In this document: one piece after another, positions 26,302-36,522 of the stretch | Layout of the letters: each line of letters starts with the position of its first letter | How positions within the stretch are numbered: the stretch's first letter is position 1 | From: Streptomyces sp. CB09001 | Lineage (GTDB): Bacteria; Actinomycetota; Actinomycetes; Streptomycetales; Streptomycetaceae | NCBI RefSeq assembly: GCF_003369795.1 | Contig: NZ_CP026730.1 | Location: 2,852,001-2,916,000 of the forward strand | Length of the DNA: 64,000 bases | Direction: 5' to 3' | Notes under the pieces: generated by a model | The model's database searches: none | The model's input: only the letters and a program-made list of their open reading frames with translations | What the model was told of the DNA's origin: nothing | Program-made: the position numbers and the translations under genes

Positions 26302-26352
26302 CGGCCCGGGGGCGGCGGGTCCGGACTCTGCGGACCCGCCGCCCCCGGGCCG
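26302..26352. terminator. Very strong bidirectional terminator hairpin
   Basis: Positions 26302-26323 pair perfectly with 26331-26352 (22 bp, GC-rich) around a 7-base loop GACTCTG. It lies between the IclR stop and the end of the aroH operon, so it serves both convergent units. Confidence 0.8.
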
Positions 26353-26494
26353 GTTGCGCCGGGAGCCTGCGGGGGAATTTTCAGGCCCCTGCGCACGAGG
26401 GTACGGAGACCGTTCACGGCGGCGCACCTGGCGTTCGTCAGGTACGGGTCTTACCTTCGGCAGTACGCCGGCCGGGCGGCAGCACGCCCCGCCC
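26353..26494. other. Short spacer after the aroH-type gene
   Basis: No gene or further clear structure is seen between the hairpin and the stop of the DAHP synthase gene. Confidence 0.4.
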
Positions 26495-28141
26495 TCATGC
26501 CGCGCCGCGCAGTTCGCGCAGGAACCGGGCGACGTGGAAGGCGAGTTCGATCGACTGGGCGGCGTTCAGCCGGGGGTCGCAGGCCGTCTCGTACCTGCTG
26601 GCCAGGTGGGTGTCCAGCACCTCGTCGAGGTCGCCGCCCAGGCACTCGGTGACGTCGTCGCCGGTGAGTTCGAGGTGGATTCCGCCCGGGTGCAGGCCCT
26701 CCTCGCGGTGCACCGCGAAGAACTCGGCCACCTCGGTGGTGATGTCCGACAGCCTGCGGGTCTTGTAGCCGCTCTCGGAGACGAAGGTGTTCCCGTGCAT
26801 GGGGTCGCAGGCCCACACCGGCGTGTGCCCGGCGTCCCGCACGGCCCGCAGCAGCGGCGGCAGCAGCTCCGCGCCCCGCCCGGCGCCGAGCCTGCTGATC
26901 AGGACGAGCCTGCCCGGCGCCCGGTCCGGGTCCAGCCGCTCGCACAGTTCCCGCAGGTCGGCGACGCTCATGGTGGGGCCCACCTTGACGCCGACCGGGT
27001 TGTCCACCCCGGCGAGCAGTTCGACGTGCGCGCCGTCCACGCGGCGGGTGCGGTCGCCGATCCACAGCAGGTGCGCACTGGTGTCGAACCAGCCCCGCCG
27101 CTTCTCGTCGTACCGGATCAGCGCCTGCTCGTACTGCGGCAGCAGCGCCTCGTGCGAGGTGTAGAGCTGTACTTGGTGCAGGGCGGCCTGGGAGCGGGTG
27201 TCCAGGCCGCAGGCGGACATGAACCTGAGGGCCCAGGTGATGTCGTCGGCGGCCTTCTCGTACCGCTGTCCGGCGGAGCTGCTCCGGACGAACTCCTGGT
27301 TCCAGTCGTGGACCTGGCCCAGGTCGGCGTAGCCGCCCAGGGTCAGCGCCCGCAGTACGTTCAGGGCCGCCGAGGCGTGGTGGTAGGCGCTCAGCAGCCG
27401 GCCCGGGTCCGGGCGGCGGGCCTCGGCGGTGAACTCGGGTCCGTTGACGATGTCCCCGCGGTAGGCGGGCAGTTCGACGCCGTCGACGGTTTCCGTGGGG
27501 CGGCTGCGGGGCTTGCCGAACTGACCGGCGATCCTGCCCACCTTCACCACCGGCAGACCGGAGCCGTAGGTGAGCAGGATGGCCACCTGGAGGATGACCC
27601 GGAGTTTGCCGCGCACCCCGGCCTCGGTGCAGGAGCCGAACCGCTCCGCGCAGTCGCCCGCCTGGAGCAGGAAGCCCTCCCCCGCGGCGACCTGGGCCAG
27701 GGAGCGGCGCAGGTCGAGGATCTCGTCGGGGAGCACCAGGGGCGGCCTGAGGGCGAGGGTGTCCTCCACGTCGCGCAGTTCCCCGGGGTCGGGCCACTCC
27801 GGCTGCTGCGCGGCCGGCCGGCTCCGCCACGAGCCGGGGCTCCACCAGCCCCGCCCGCCGCCGCCCGCGGAACCGTTCGGTTCCGGAGCCACCGTGCCGG
27901 TCCCGACCGGAGCCGACGCGCCGGTCCCGACCGAGGCCGACGTGCCGGTCCCGACCGAGGCCGGCGTGCCAGTCCCGGCCGGAGCCGACGCTCCGGTCCC
28001 GACCGGAGCCGACGCGCCAGTCCCGACCGAGGCCGACGTGCCGGTCCCGTCCGAGGCCGGCGTGCCAGTTCCGTCCGAGGCCGGCGTGCCGGTCCCGTCC
28101 GGGGCCGTGTGGGGTTTCGTGTACGTGTGGCTCGGCGTCAT
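26495..28141 (-). CDS. aroH: Class II DAHP synthase with an octapeptide-repeat N terminus
   Basis: A 548-residue enzyme joining phosphoenolpyruvate and erythrose 4-phosphate, the entry to aromatic amino acids. Class II (plant/actinobacterial) signatures: LLQAGDCAERF, VKVGRIAGQFGKPRS, RGDIVNGPEF, and the metal-binding WACDPMHGNTF. The catalytic body begins near residue 105. Residues 15-86 are nine tandem octapeptides of the type (D/V/A)GTG(T/A)xA(S/P), absent from ordinary members. Last gene of the glmT-trpEGDC-aroH operon; the ATG overlaps the trpC TGA (ATGA). In the CDA cluster it should feed tryptophan (residues 3 and 11) and hydroxyphenylglycine. Confidence 0.93.
   Translation of the reverse strand: MTPSHTYTKPHTAPDGTGTPASDGTGTPASDGTGTSASVGTGASAPVGTGASAPAGTGTPASVGTGTSASVGTGASAPVGTGTVAPEPNGSAGGGGRGWWSPGSWRSRPAAQQPEWPDPGELRDVEDTLALRPPLVLPDEILDLRRSLAQVAAGEGFLLQAGDCAERFGSCTEAGVRGKLRVILQVAILLTYGSGLPVVKVGRIAGQFGKPRSRPTETVDGVELPAYRGDIVNGPEFTAEARRPDPGRLLSAYHHASAALNVLRALTLGGYADLGQVHDWNQEFVRSSSAGQRYEKAADDITWALRFMSACGLDTRSQAALHQVQLYTSHEALLPQYEQALIRYDEKRRGWFDTSAHLLWIGDRTRRVDGAHVELLAGVDNPVGVKVGPTMSVADLRELCERLDPDRAPGRLVLISRLGAGRGAELLPPLLRAVRDAGHTPVWACDPMHGNTFVSESGYKTRRLSDITTEVAEFFAVHREEGLHPGGIHLELTGDDVTECLGGDLDEVLDTHLASRYETACDPRLNAAQSIELAFHVARFLRELRGAA
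27884..28099 (-). repeat. Nine 24-bp tandem repeats inside the DAHP synthase gene
   Basis: Nine in-frame 24-bp units encode octapeptides such as DGTGTPAS, VGTGASAP and VGTGTSAS (residues 15-86). The units differ mainly in third bases and at two residue positions. Confidence 0.85.
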
Positions 28142-28914
28142 CCGACCAGCTCCTTGATCGTGGCGCCGGGGTCGCCGGCCCGCATGAGCAGTTCTCCGAC
28201 CAGGACCGCGTCGACTCCGGCCCCTTCCAGCGCGCGGGCGTCGGGTGCGCCGCGGACGCCGCTCTCCCCGACCATGACCCGCCCGGTGCCCACCCGCCCC
28301 CGCAGTCGGGCCGAAAGGGTCCGGTCGATCGAGAAGTCCCGCAGGTCGCGGTGGTTGACGCCGATGACGTCGGCGCCCGCCGCGAGGGCCACGTCCACCT
28401 CCCGTTCGTCGTGCACCTCGACCAGCGCCTCCATGCCGCAGGCACGGGTGCGCGCCAGGAGTGCGGCGAGCCGTTCGGGGCTGAGCGCGGCGACGATCAG
28501 CAGCAGCGCGTCGGCGCCGAGCGCCCGGGCCTCCAGGACCTGGTACTCGTCGACGACGAAGTCCTTGCGCAGCACGGGAAGTTCGCAGGCGGCGCGGGCG
28601 ACGGCCAGGTGGTCCGGGCTGCCGCCGAAGCCCGCCTCGTGGGTGAGCACCGACACGGCGTGGGCGCCGCCGCCCTGATAGGCGCGGGCCAGTTCGGCCG
28701 GGCGGTAGTCGTCGGTGAGCGGCCCCTTGGAGGGGCTGCGGGGCTTCATCTCGGCGATGACGCCGAGCCCGGGTTCGCGCAGGGCGGCGGCGAAGTCCCG
28801 GGCCGGGGGCGCCGCGGCGGCCAGCTCGGTCAGCTTCGCCTCGGTGCGCAGCGCGCGCCGGCGCCCGGTCTGCAGCTCGGCCTCGGCGACGAGGCCGGCG
28901 AGGATGCCGCTCAT
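28138..28914 (-). CDS. trpC: Indole-3-glycerol phosphate synthase
   Basis: A 258-residue TIM-barrel enzyme of tryptophan synthesis that cyclises CdRP to indole-3-glycerol phosphate. Motifs: VIAEMKPRSPSKGPL (catalytic Lys region), VLTHEAGFGG, VLRKDFVVDEYQVLEARALGADALLLI, IGVNHRDLRDFSID and MVGESGVRGAPDA. Start and stop overlap trpD and aroH by four bases each. This is a cluster-dedicated paralogue, since streptomycetes carry another trpC elsewhere. Confidence 0.95.
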   Translation of the reverse strand: MSGILAGLVAEAELQTGRRRALRTEAKLTELAAAAPPARDFAAALREPGLGVIAEMKPRSPSKGPLTDDYRPAELARAYQGGGAHAVSVLTHEAGFGGSPDHLAVARAACELPVLRKDFVVDEYQVLEARALGADALLLIVAALSPERLAALLARTRACGMEALVEVHDEREVDVALAAGADVIGVNHRDLRDFSIDRTLSARLRGRVGTGRVMVGESGVRGAPDARALEGAGVDAVLVGELLMRAGDPGATIKELVG

Positions 28915-29934
28915 GCCGGCACCTCCACCAGGTCCGCCCGCTGCCAGGAGGCGTGGGCCCAGCGGTCGAGCAGGTCGGCGGCGGCGCCCCCGTCGACGGC
29001 GGACGCGGCCAGCCGCAGCCCGTCGGACCAGGTGCCGGCCAGGTCGGCGACCCGCAGCGCCGCGGCGGCGTTGAGCAGGACGACGTCCCGCGCGGGCCCG
29101 CCCTCCCCGGCCAGGACACGGCGCAGGACGGCCGCGTTGACGGTGCGGCCGCCGCCGGCCAGGTCGCCGGGGCGGGAGCGGGCCAGCCCGTGCTCCGCGG
29201 CGTCGAAGCGGTGGGTGGTGCGCCGTCCGTCGCGCAGTTCGACCAGGTGGGCGGGGGCTCCGGTGCTCAGTTCGTCCATGCCGTCCGCGCTGTGGAAGAC
29301 CAGGGCGCGGGTGACGCCGAGCCGTTCGAGGACCTCGGTCATCGGTTCCACCAGCTCGCGGCTCGGCACCCCCAGGGTGCGCAGCCGGGCGCCCGAGGGG
29401 TTGCACAGCGGTCCCAGCAGGTTGAAGACGGTCCGCGCGCCCAGTTCCCGGCGCGGTCCCGCCGTGTGCCGGAAGGCCGGGTGGAAGACCGGGGCGAACA
29501 GGAAGGTGATCCCGGTGCGGTCCAGGCAGGCCGCGGCCTCCTCGGCGCCGAGGTCGATGCGGACGCCCAGTTCCTCCAGCACGTCGGCGCTGCCGCAGGC
29601 GGAGGACGCGCTGCGGTTGCCGTGCTTGGCGACCCGTGCCCCGCAGGCGGCGGCGACGATCGCGGCGGCGGTGGAGATGTTGAAGGTGTTCAGTCCGTCG
29701 CCGCCGGTCCCGCAGGTGTCGAGCAGATCACCGCCCGCGCGTGGCACCGGCGTGGCGAACTCCTGGGCGGCGCGGGCCATGCCGACCAGGTCGTCGGGGG
29801 AGGCGCCGCGCACCGTGACGCCCAGCGCGAACCCGGCGATCTGGGCCGCCGTGGCCTCGCCGCGCATGATCACGCGCATCGCCTCGGCCGCCTCGGCCTC
29901 GGTGAGGGGCCGCCGTACGAGCGTTCTCAGTGAC

Positions 29935-29942
<8 letters not shown>
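28911..29942 (-). CDS. trpD: Anthranilate phosphoribosyltransferase
   Basis: A 343-residue enzyme adding phosphoribose to anthranilate. Signatures: DTCGTGGDGLNTFNIS (PRPP-binding glycine loop), VAKHGNRSASSACGSADVLEELG, and FLFAPVFHPAFRHTAGPRRELGARTVFNLLGPLCNPSGA. It overlaps trpG by 8 bp upstream and trpC by 4 bp downstream, so translation is coupled along the operon. Confidence 0.95.
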
Positions 29943-32074
<2,132 letters not shown>

Positions 32075-32078
<4 letters not shown>

Positions 32079-33121
32079 GCCGCCTTCCCGGCGGTGGCCG
32101 TGACCCGGCCCACTCCGACGACGGCACGCCGCGGAATGGTGACGCGCCACCCGCCGGTGGCCTCCTCGCGGCGCAGTTCGCTCGCGGCGAGGCCGCCCGC
32201 GGCGTCCGGGTAGCGGAAGACGGCCTTGGCGGTCTCGGCCACCCAGCGGTACGCCTCCTGCTCGGTGCGCCCCTCGAAGACCTTGACCAGTCCGTACATG
32301 TTCAGCAGGTACCGGCCGATCTCCAGCTCCGCCTCCTCCGGGGTGGCGGCGACCGCGGTGTAGGGGTCGTCGATCTCCACGACCTCGCGGTGGTCGTAGC
32401 CGGCCTTCTCCAGGTATCCCTCGATCTCGTCCCGGGTGAAGTGCAGGAACTTGTGGCCGGTCGCCGAGTACACGTCTGTGACCTCCTCGAACCACACGTC
32501 CACGGGCGAGCCGACGAGGAAGTCGTGCAGGACGAACGTGCCGCCGGGGCGGAGCATCCGGCGGGCCTCGGTGGCCACCGTCTGCCGGTCCGAGGGCGGC
32601 ACGTGGTGCGAGCCGTAGGCCAGCAGTACGGCGTCGACGCTGTGGTCGCGCAGCAGCGGCTGCTCGGCCCGCTGGAGCAGGGCGGGCACGCCGGCCGCCC
32701 ACGCAGTGGTCACCATGTGGGGGGACGCGTCGCAGGTGAGGATGTTGAAGTCGCCGATGCCCAGGTCCTCGCAGACCTTGCGCACCAGTCCGTCGCCGCC
32801 GAGCAGGTCGACCAGGACGGGCCGGTCGCCGTCCGGGGTGCGGCGGGCGGTTTCGGCGAAGCCGAGGAGCTTCCTGATCCCCGTCTCGCGGGCGCGCCGG
32901 TTGAGGGTCTGGGCCTGTACGTACTCCACGCCCCGGCTGCCCTCCCCGTCGGCGCCGAAGTCGTCGTGCCGCCCGGGGGCGCCGGCCCTGGCCGTCTCCC
33001 AGGCGGCGATCCGCCGCGGGTCGGCGAGGGCGTGCAGCTCGGGGTGGCTGCGCCGCAGTTCCGCCAGCTGCCCCTGCACGTCGTCCCCGGTCACGGTGGG
33101 TCCGCTCGTCTGTGCGCGCAT
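32075..33121 (-). CDS. glmT: SAM-dependent alpha-ketoglutarate C-methyltransferase GlmT
   Basis: A 348-residue class I methyltransferase. SAM-binding motif I is VLVDLLGGDGLVRKV, with post motifs DFNILTCDASPHMV, VDAVLLAYGSHHV and GGTFVLHDFLVGS. In CDA biosynthesis GlmT 3-methylates alpha-ketoglutarate, which after transamination gives (2S,3R)-3-methylglutamate for position 10. It is the first gene of the trp-aroH operon (ATGA overlap with trpE), so precursor methylation and tryptophan supply are made as one transcript. The transcript must start in the 265-bp spacer shared with the divergent ATPase. Confidence 0.92.
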
Positions 33122-33386
33122 GCGTCGGGATCTCCTCGGGTGGGGGTGGACGCGGGCAAGACGATGCCCGCCGGGCCTGCGGGCACGACGGTAGGAGCGT
33201 CAACTTTCTCCTCGATATCGAACGGATTTCGCCCCGCCGGGCCAAGATCCGTCCCTGTCGAAAGTAAGGCCCAAGAGACGTCGTTCGTGCCTGGTGACGG
33301 CGGATGACGGGCTCCTACAGTCACTTCGCGGGGGACGCAGCCGAGACCGGAACTGAGCGCGGAGTCGAGCCCGGAGGGCGTCAGGG
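33122..33386. other. Divergent control region between glmT operon and P-type ATPase
   Basis: 265 bases between divergent starts. TACAGT (33316-33321) is a possible -10 for the ATPase; I find no convincing -35 in either direction and no clear palindrome. Confidence 0.35.
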
Positions 33387-35777
33387 ATGAAGAACCAGTT
33401 GGACGAGCCGGGGGGCGCGACCCGCGTCGGCGGGGGTGGCGGCCTGAGCGCGGCGGAGGTCGCCGAACGGGTCGCGGCGGGGCAGGTCAACGACGTACCG
33501 GCCCGGTCGAGCCGCACGATCGGGGAGATCGTCCGGAGCAACCTGTTCACGCGCATCAACGCGATCATCGGCGTGCTGTTCGTCATCGTGATGATCGTCG
33601 GGCCGGTGCAGGACGGTCTGTTCGGCGGCGTCATCCTGGCCAACACCGCGATCGGCATCATCCAGGAGGTGCGCGCCAAGCGGACCCTGGACCAGCTTGC
33701 GATCGTCGGCGAGAGCCGGCCCCGCGTGTGGCGGGACGGGCAGCGGCTGGAACTCAGCGCCTCCGACATCGTCATCGACGACTCCATCGACCTCGGTCAG
33801 GGCGACAAGATCGTGGTGGACGGCACGGTCACCACGGGCGACAACCTGGAGGTCGACGAGTCGCTGCTCACCGGCGAGGCCGACCCGGTGGTCAAACAGC
33901 CCGGCGACCCGGTGATGTCCGGCAGCTTCGTGGTGGCCGGCTCGGGGACGTTCACCGCCACCCGGGTGGGCAGGGAGGCGTACGCCTCGCAGCTCGCCGA
34001 CGAGGCACGGCGCTTCAGCCTCGTCAACTCGGAGCTGCGCAACGGCATCGACCGGATCCTGAAGTTCGTCACCTACGCGATCGTCCCGGCGGGCATCGCG
34101 CTGATCATCACGCAGTTCGTGGTGAACGACGACGACTTCTCGGAGGCGATCCGGCGCATGGTGGGCGGCCTGGTCCCCATGGTGCCCGAGGGCCTGGTGC
34201 TGCTGACCTCGCTGGCCTTCGCGGTCGGCGTGGTCCGGCTCGGCAAGAAGCAGTGCCTCGTGCAGGAGCTGCCCGCCATCGAGGGGCTGGCCCGGGTGGA
34301 CACGGTCTGCCTGGACAAGACGGGCACGCTCACCGAGGCGTCGATGGACGTCGACGAGGTCCTTCCGCTGCTGCCGGAGCTGCCGGTCGGCGCGGTGCTC
34401 GGCGCGCTGGGCGCCGCCGACGAGCGGCCCAACGCCAGTCTCCAGGCGATCATCGACTCGTACCCCGCTCCCGAGGGCTGGCGGCGCACCGCCACCGCGC
34501 CGTTCTCGTCCGCCCGGCGGTGGAGCGGCGCCTCCTTCGTCGAGCCCTCCGGCACGGAGTCGGCGTGGCTGCTGGGGGCGCCGGACACGATGCTGCCGGC
34601 CGGGCACTCGGTGCTCACCGCCGCCGACTCCTACGGAGCCCGGGGGCTGCGCGTCCTGCTCCTGGCGCGCAGCGACCGGTCGCTGGACGCGCTCATGGAC
34701 GACCCCGCGGCCGTGCCCGACGCGGTCACGGCCGCCGCGCTCGTCGTCATCAAGCAGCGGGTGCGGCCGGAGGCGCGGGCCACCCTGGAGTACTTCGCCG
34801 ACCAGGGCGTCACCGCGAAGGTGATCTCGGGCGACAACGCGGTCTCGGTGGGGGCCGTGGCGTCGAGCCTGTCGCTGCCCGGGGCGGAACGGCCGGTGGA
34901 CGCCCGGTTCCTGCCGGAGGACCAGGCGGAACTGGCCGACGCGGTCGAGGAGAACACGGTCTTCGGCCGGGTGGGGCCGCAGCAGAAGCGGGACATGGTG
35001 GGCGCGCTCCAGTCCCGCGGGCACACCGTGGCGATGACGGGCGACGGCGTCAACGACGTCCTCGCGCTCAAGGACGCGGACATCGGCGTGGGGATGGGCT
35101 CGGGCAGTCCGGCCACCCGGGCGGTCGCGCAGATCGTCCTGCTGAACAACAACTTCTCGGCGCTGCCCTCGGTGGTCGCGGAGGGGCGCCGGGTCATCGG
35201 CAACATCGAGCGGGTGGCCAACCTGTTCCTCACCAAGACCGTCTATTCGGTGCTGATGGCGCTGGTCGTCGTGATCGCCCAGGTGCCCTACCCGTTCCTG
35301 CCGCGCCACATCACCCTGGTCGGGTCGCTGACCATCGGCATCCCCGCGTTCTTCCTGGCGCTCGCGCCCAACAAGGAGCGGGCCCGGTCCAACTTCGTCG
35401 GCCGGGTCCTCAGGTTCGCGATCCCGGCCGGCGCGCTCGCGGCCGCCGCGACCTCGGTCGCCTATCTGATCGCCCGGTCGGTGTACGACGACAACCTGGA
35501 CGCCGAGACCTCGGCGGCGACCCTCGCGCTGTTCCTCACCGCCCTGTGGGCGCTGGCCGTCATCGCCCGCCCGTACACCTGGTGGCGCGTGCTGCTGGTG
35601 CTGACCATGGCGGTGAGCTTCGCCGTGGTGCTGGTGGTGCCCTACCTCCAGGAGTTCTTCCAGCTGAAGCTGGTCGGCGTCACCGCGCCGTGGGCGGCGG
35701 TCGCCTGTGCGGCGGTCGCCGGGCTGGTGCTGGAGTTCGTGTGGGCACGTATGCGGCGTCGTCTCGACGCCGAGTGA
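33387..35777 (+). CDS. P-type cation-transporting ATPase (calcium-pump-like) of the CDA cluster
   Basis: A 796-residue P-type ATPase. Actuator-domain motif LLTGEADPV, ion-binding helix with PMVPEGLVLLTS (PEGL), phosphorylation site CLDKTGTLTEA with Asp310, and hinge AMTGDGVNDVLALKDADIGVGMGSGS. About ten membrane helices, no N-terminal metal-binding (HMA) domain. The PEGL motif and lack of CPx argue against a heavy-metal pump and for a P2/P3-like pump of Ca, Mg or K type. Placement next to the genes of a calcium-dependent antibiotic suggests a role in cation balance or self-protection; that is inference. Confidence 0.9.
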   Translation: MKNQLDEPGGATRVGGGGGLSAAEVAERVAAGQVNDVPARSSRTIGEIVRSNLFTRINAIIGVLFVIVMIVGPVQDGLFGGVILANTAIGIIQEVRAKRTLDQLAIVGESRPRVWRDGQRLELSASDIVIDDSIDLGQGDKIVVDGTVTTGDNLEVDESLLTGEADPVVKQPGDPVMSGSFVVAGSGTFTATRVGREAYASQLADEARRFSLVNSELRNGIDRILKFVTYAIVPAGIALIITQFVVNDDDFSEAIRRMVGGLVPMVPEGLVLLTSLAFAVGVVRLGKKQCLVQELPAIEGLARVDTVCLDKTGTLTEASMDVDEVLPLLPELPVGAVLGALGAADERPNASLQAIIDSYPAPEGWRRTATAPFSSARRWSGASFVEPSGTESAWLLGAPDTMLPAGHSVLTAADSYGARGLRVLLLARSDRSLDALMDDPAAVPDAVTAAALVVIKQRVRPEARATLEYFADQGVTAKVISGDNAVSVGAVASSLSLPGAERPVDARFLPEDQAELADAVEENTVFGRVGPQQKRDMVGALQSRGHTVAMTGDGVNDVLALKDADIGVGMGSGSPATRAVAQIVLLNNNFSALPSVVAEGRRVIGNIERVANLFLTKTVYSVLMALVVVIAQVPYPFLPRHITLVGSLTIGIPAFFLALAPNKERARSNFVGRVLRFAIPAGALAAAATSVAYLIARSVYDDNLDAETSAATLALFLTALWALAVIARPYTWWRVLLVLTMAVSFAVVLVVPYLQEFFQLKLVGVTAPWAAVACAAVAGLVLEFVWARMRRRLDAE

Positions 35778-35816
35778 GCCCACCGGGCGGTCCACCCCCG
35801 TACCGCCCGGTGAAGA

Positions 35817-35852
35817 GGAGGGGACGCCCGGTCCGTGCCGGGCGTCCCCTCC
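35817..35852 (+). terminator. Terminator after the P-type ATPase gene
   Basis: GGAGGGGACGCCCGG (35817-35831) pairs perfectly over 15 bp with CCGGGCGTCCCCTCC (35838-35852), loop TCCGTG. CTTTG follows. Confidence 0.8.
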
Positions 35853-36522
35853 GTCTTTGTGCGTCCCGCGCCGACCGGAACGACACGATCCGGCCAAACC
35901 TGCGCACCGGCGTGACCGGAGGAGTCGCCTCCGGGCAGCCCGCCGAGCGGCCCGCCGCGGCACCGGAACGAGCCCCGGCATCCGCCGCCACCAGCGGATT
36001 TCACATTCCTTACGCAATCCGCGGCGAAAGTAACCGGCAGGTAACCTCGGGGCCGAATCCAGGCCATCGGGGAATAGCAAACGGCGCACTGACGAAAGCC
36101 AGGGCGGAGACCTGCCGAAAGTTGAGTGTTGGATTCCAAGAAGATCCGTATTATTCCGACTGCAGGCAGGGGGGAGCCGGCTACGAAGGTTGAAATCCGC
36201 AGGTCAGATTGGGCCGGGTCGCAGGCAGCGCCGCACCGGCAACCACGACCGCGACTTTCGCGACGTTCCCCCTCACACTGACGCCCGGCCACCGGTCCGG
36301 GCGCATGGACCCGGAGGGAAGTGAGGACCCACGCACAGACCAGCAGCTCCTGACGCAGCGACCCGGACCCGGAGGTGAGCGACATGACGACGAGGCCCCG
36401 ACCAGCGGTGAACCCGACTGACCCGGACGTAACGGAGTCTTCCTGTCCGCGACACCCGACGGCTCCGGAGAGTTTCGGCACGCAGACATCAGCACAACTT
36501 GACGCGGGGGTATCAAGAGGTC
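35853..36522 (+). promoter_or_regulatory. Long 5' region of cdaR
   Basis: 670 bases before cdaR with no supported gene. It has AT-rich patches at ~36000-36160 (possible -10 TATTAT, 36149-36154) and ~36490-36520. GGAGG at 36370-36374 precedes an ATG at 36384 that could open a 109-codon frame overlapping the start of cdaR in another frame. Published work places binding of phosphorylated AbsA2 at the cdaR promoter, so its target should be here; I cannot point to the exact site. Confidence 0.5.

Noticed and set aside
36209..36421. Possible 70-codon TTG-start gene upstream of cdaR
   Set aside because: No ribosome site, no recognisable composition or motif; kept only as non-coding leader.
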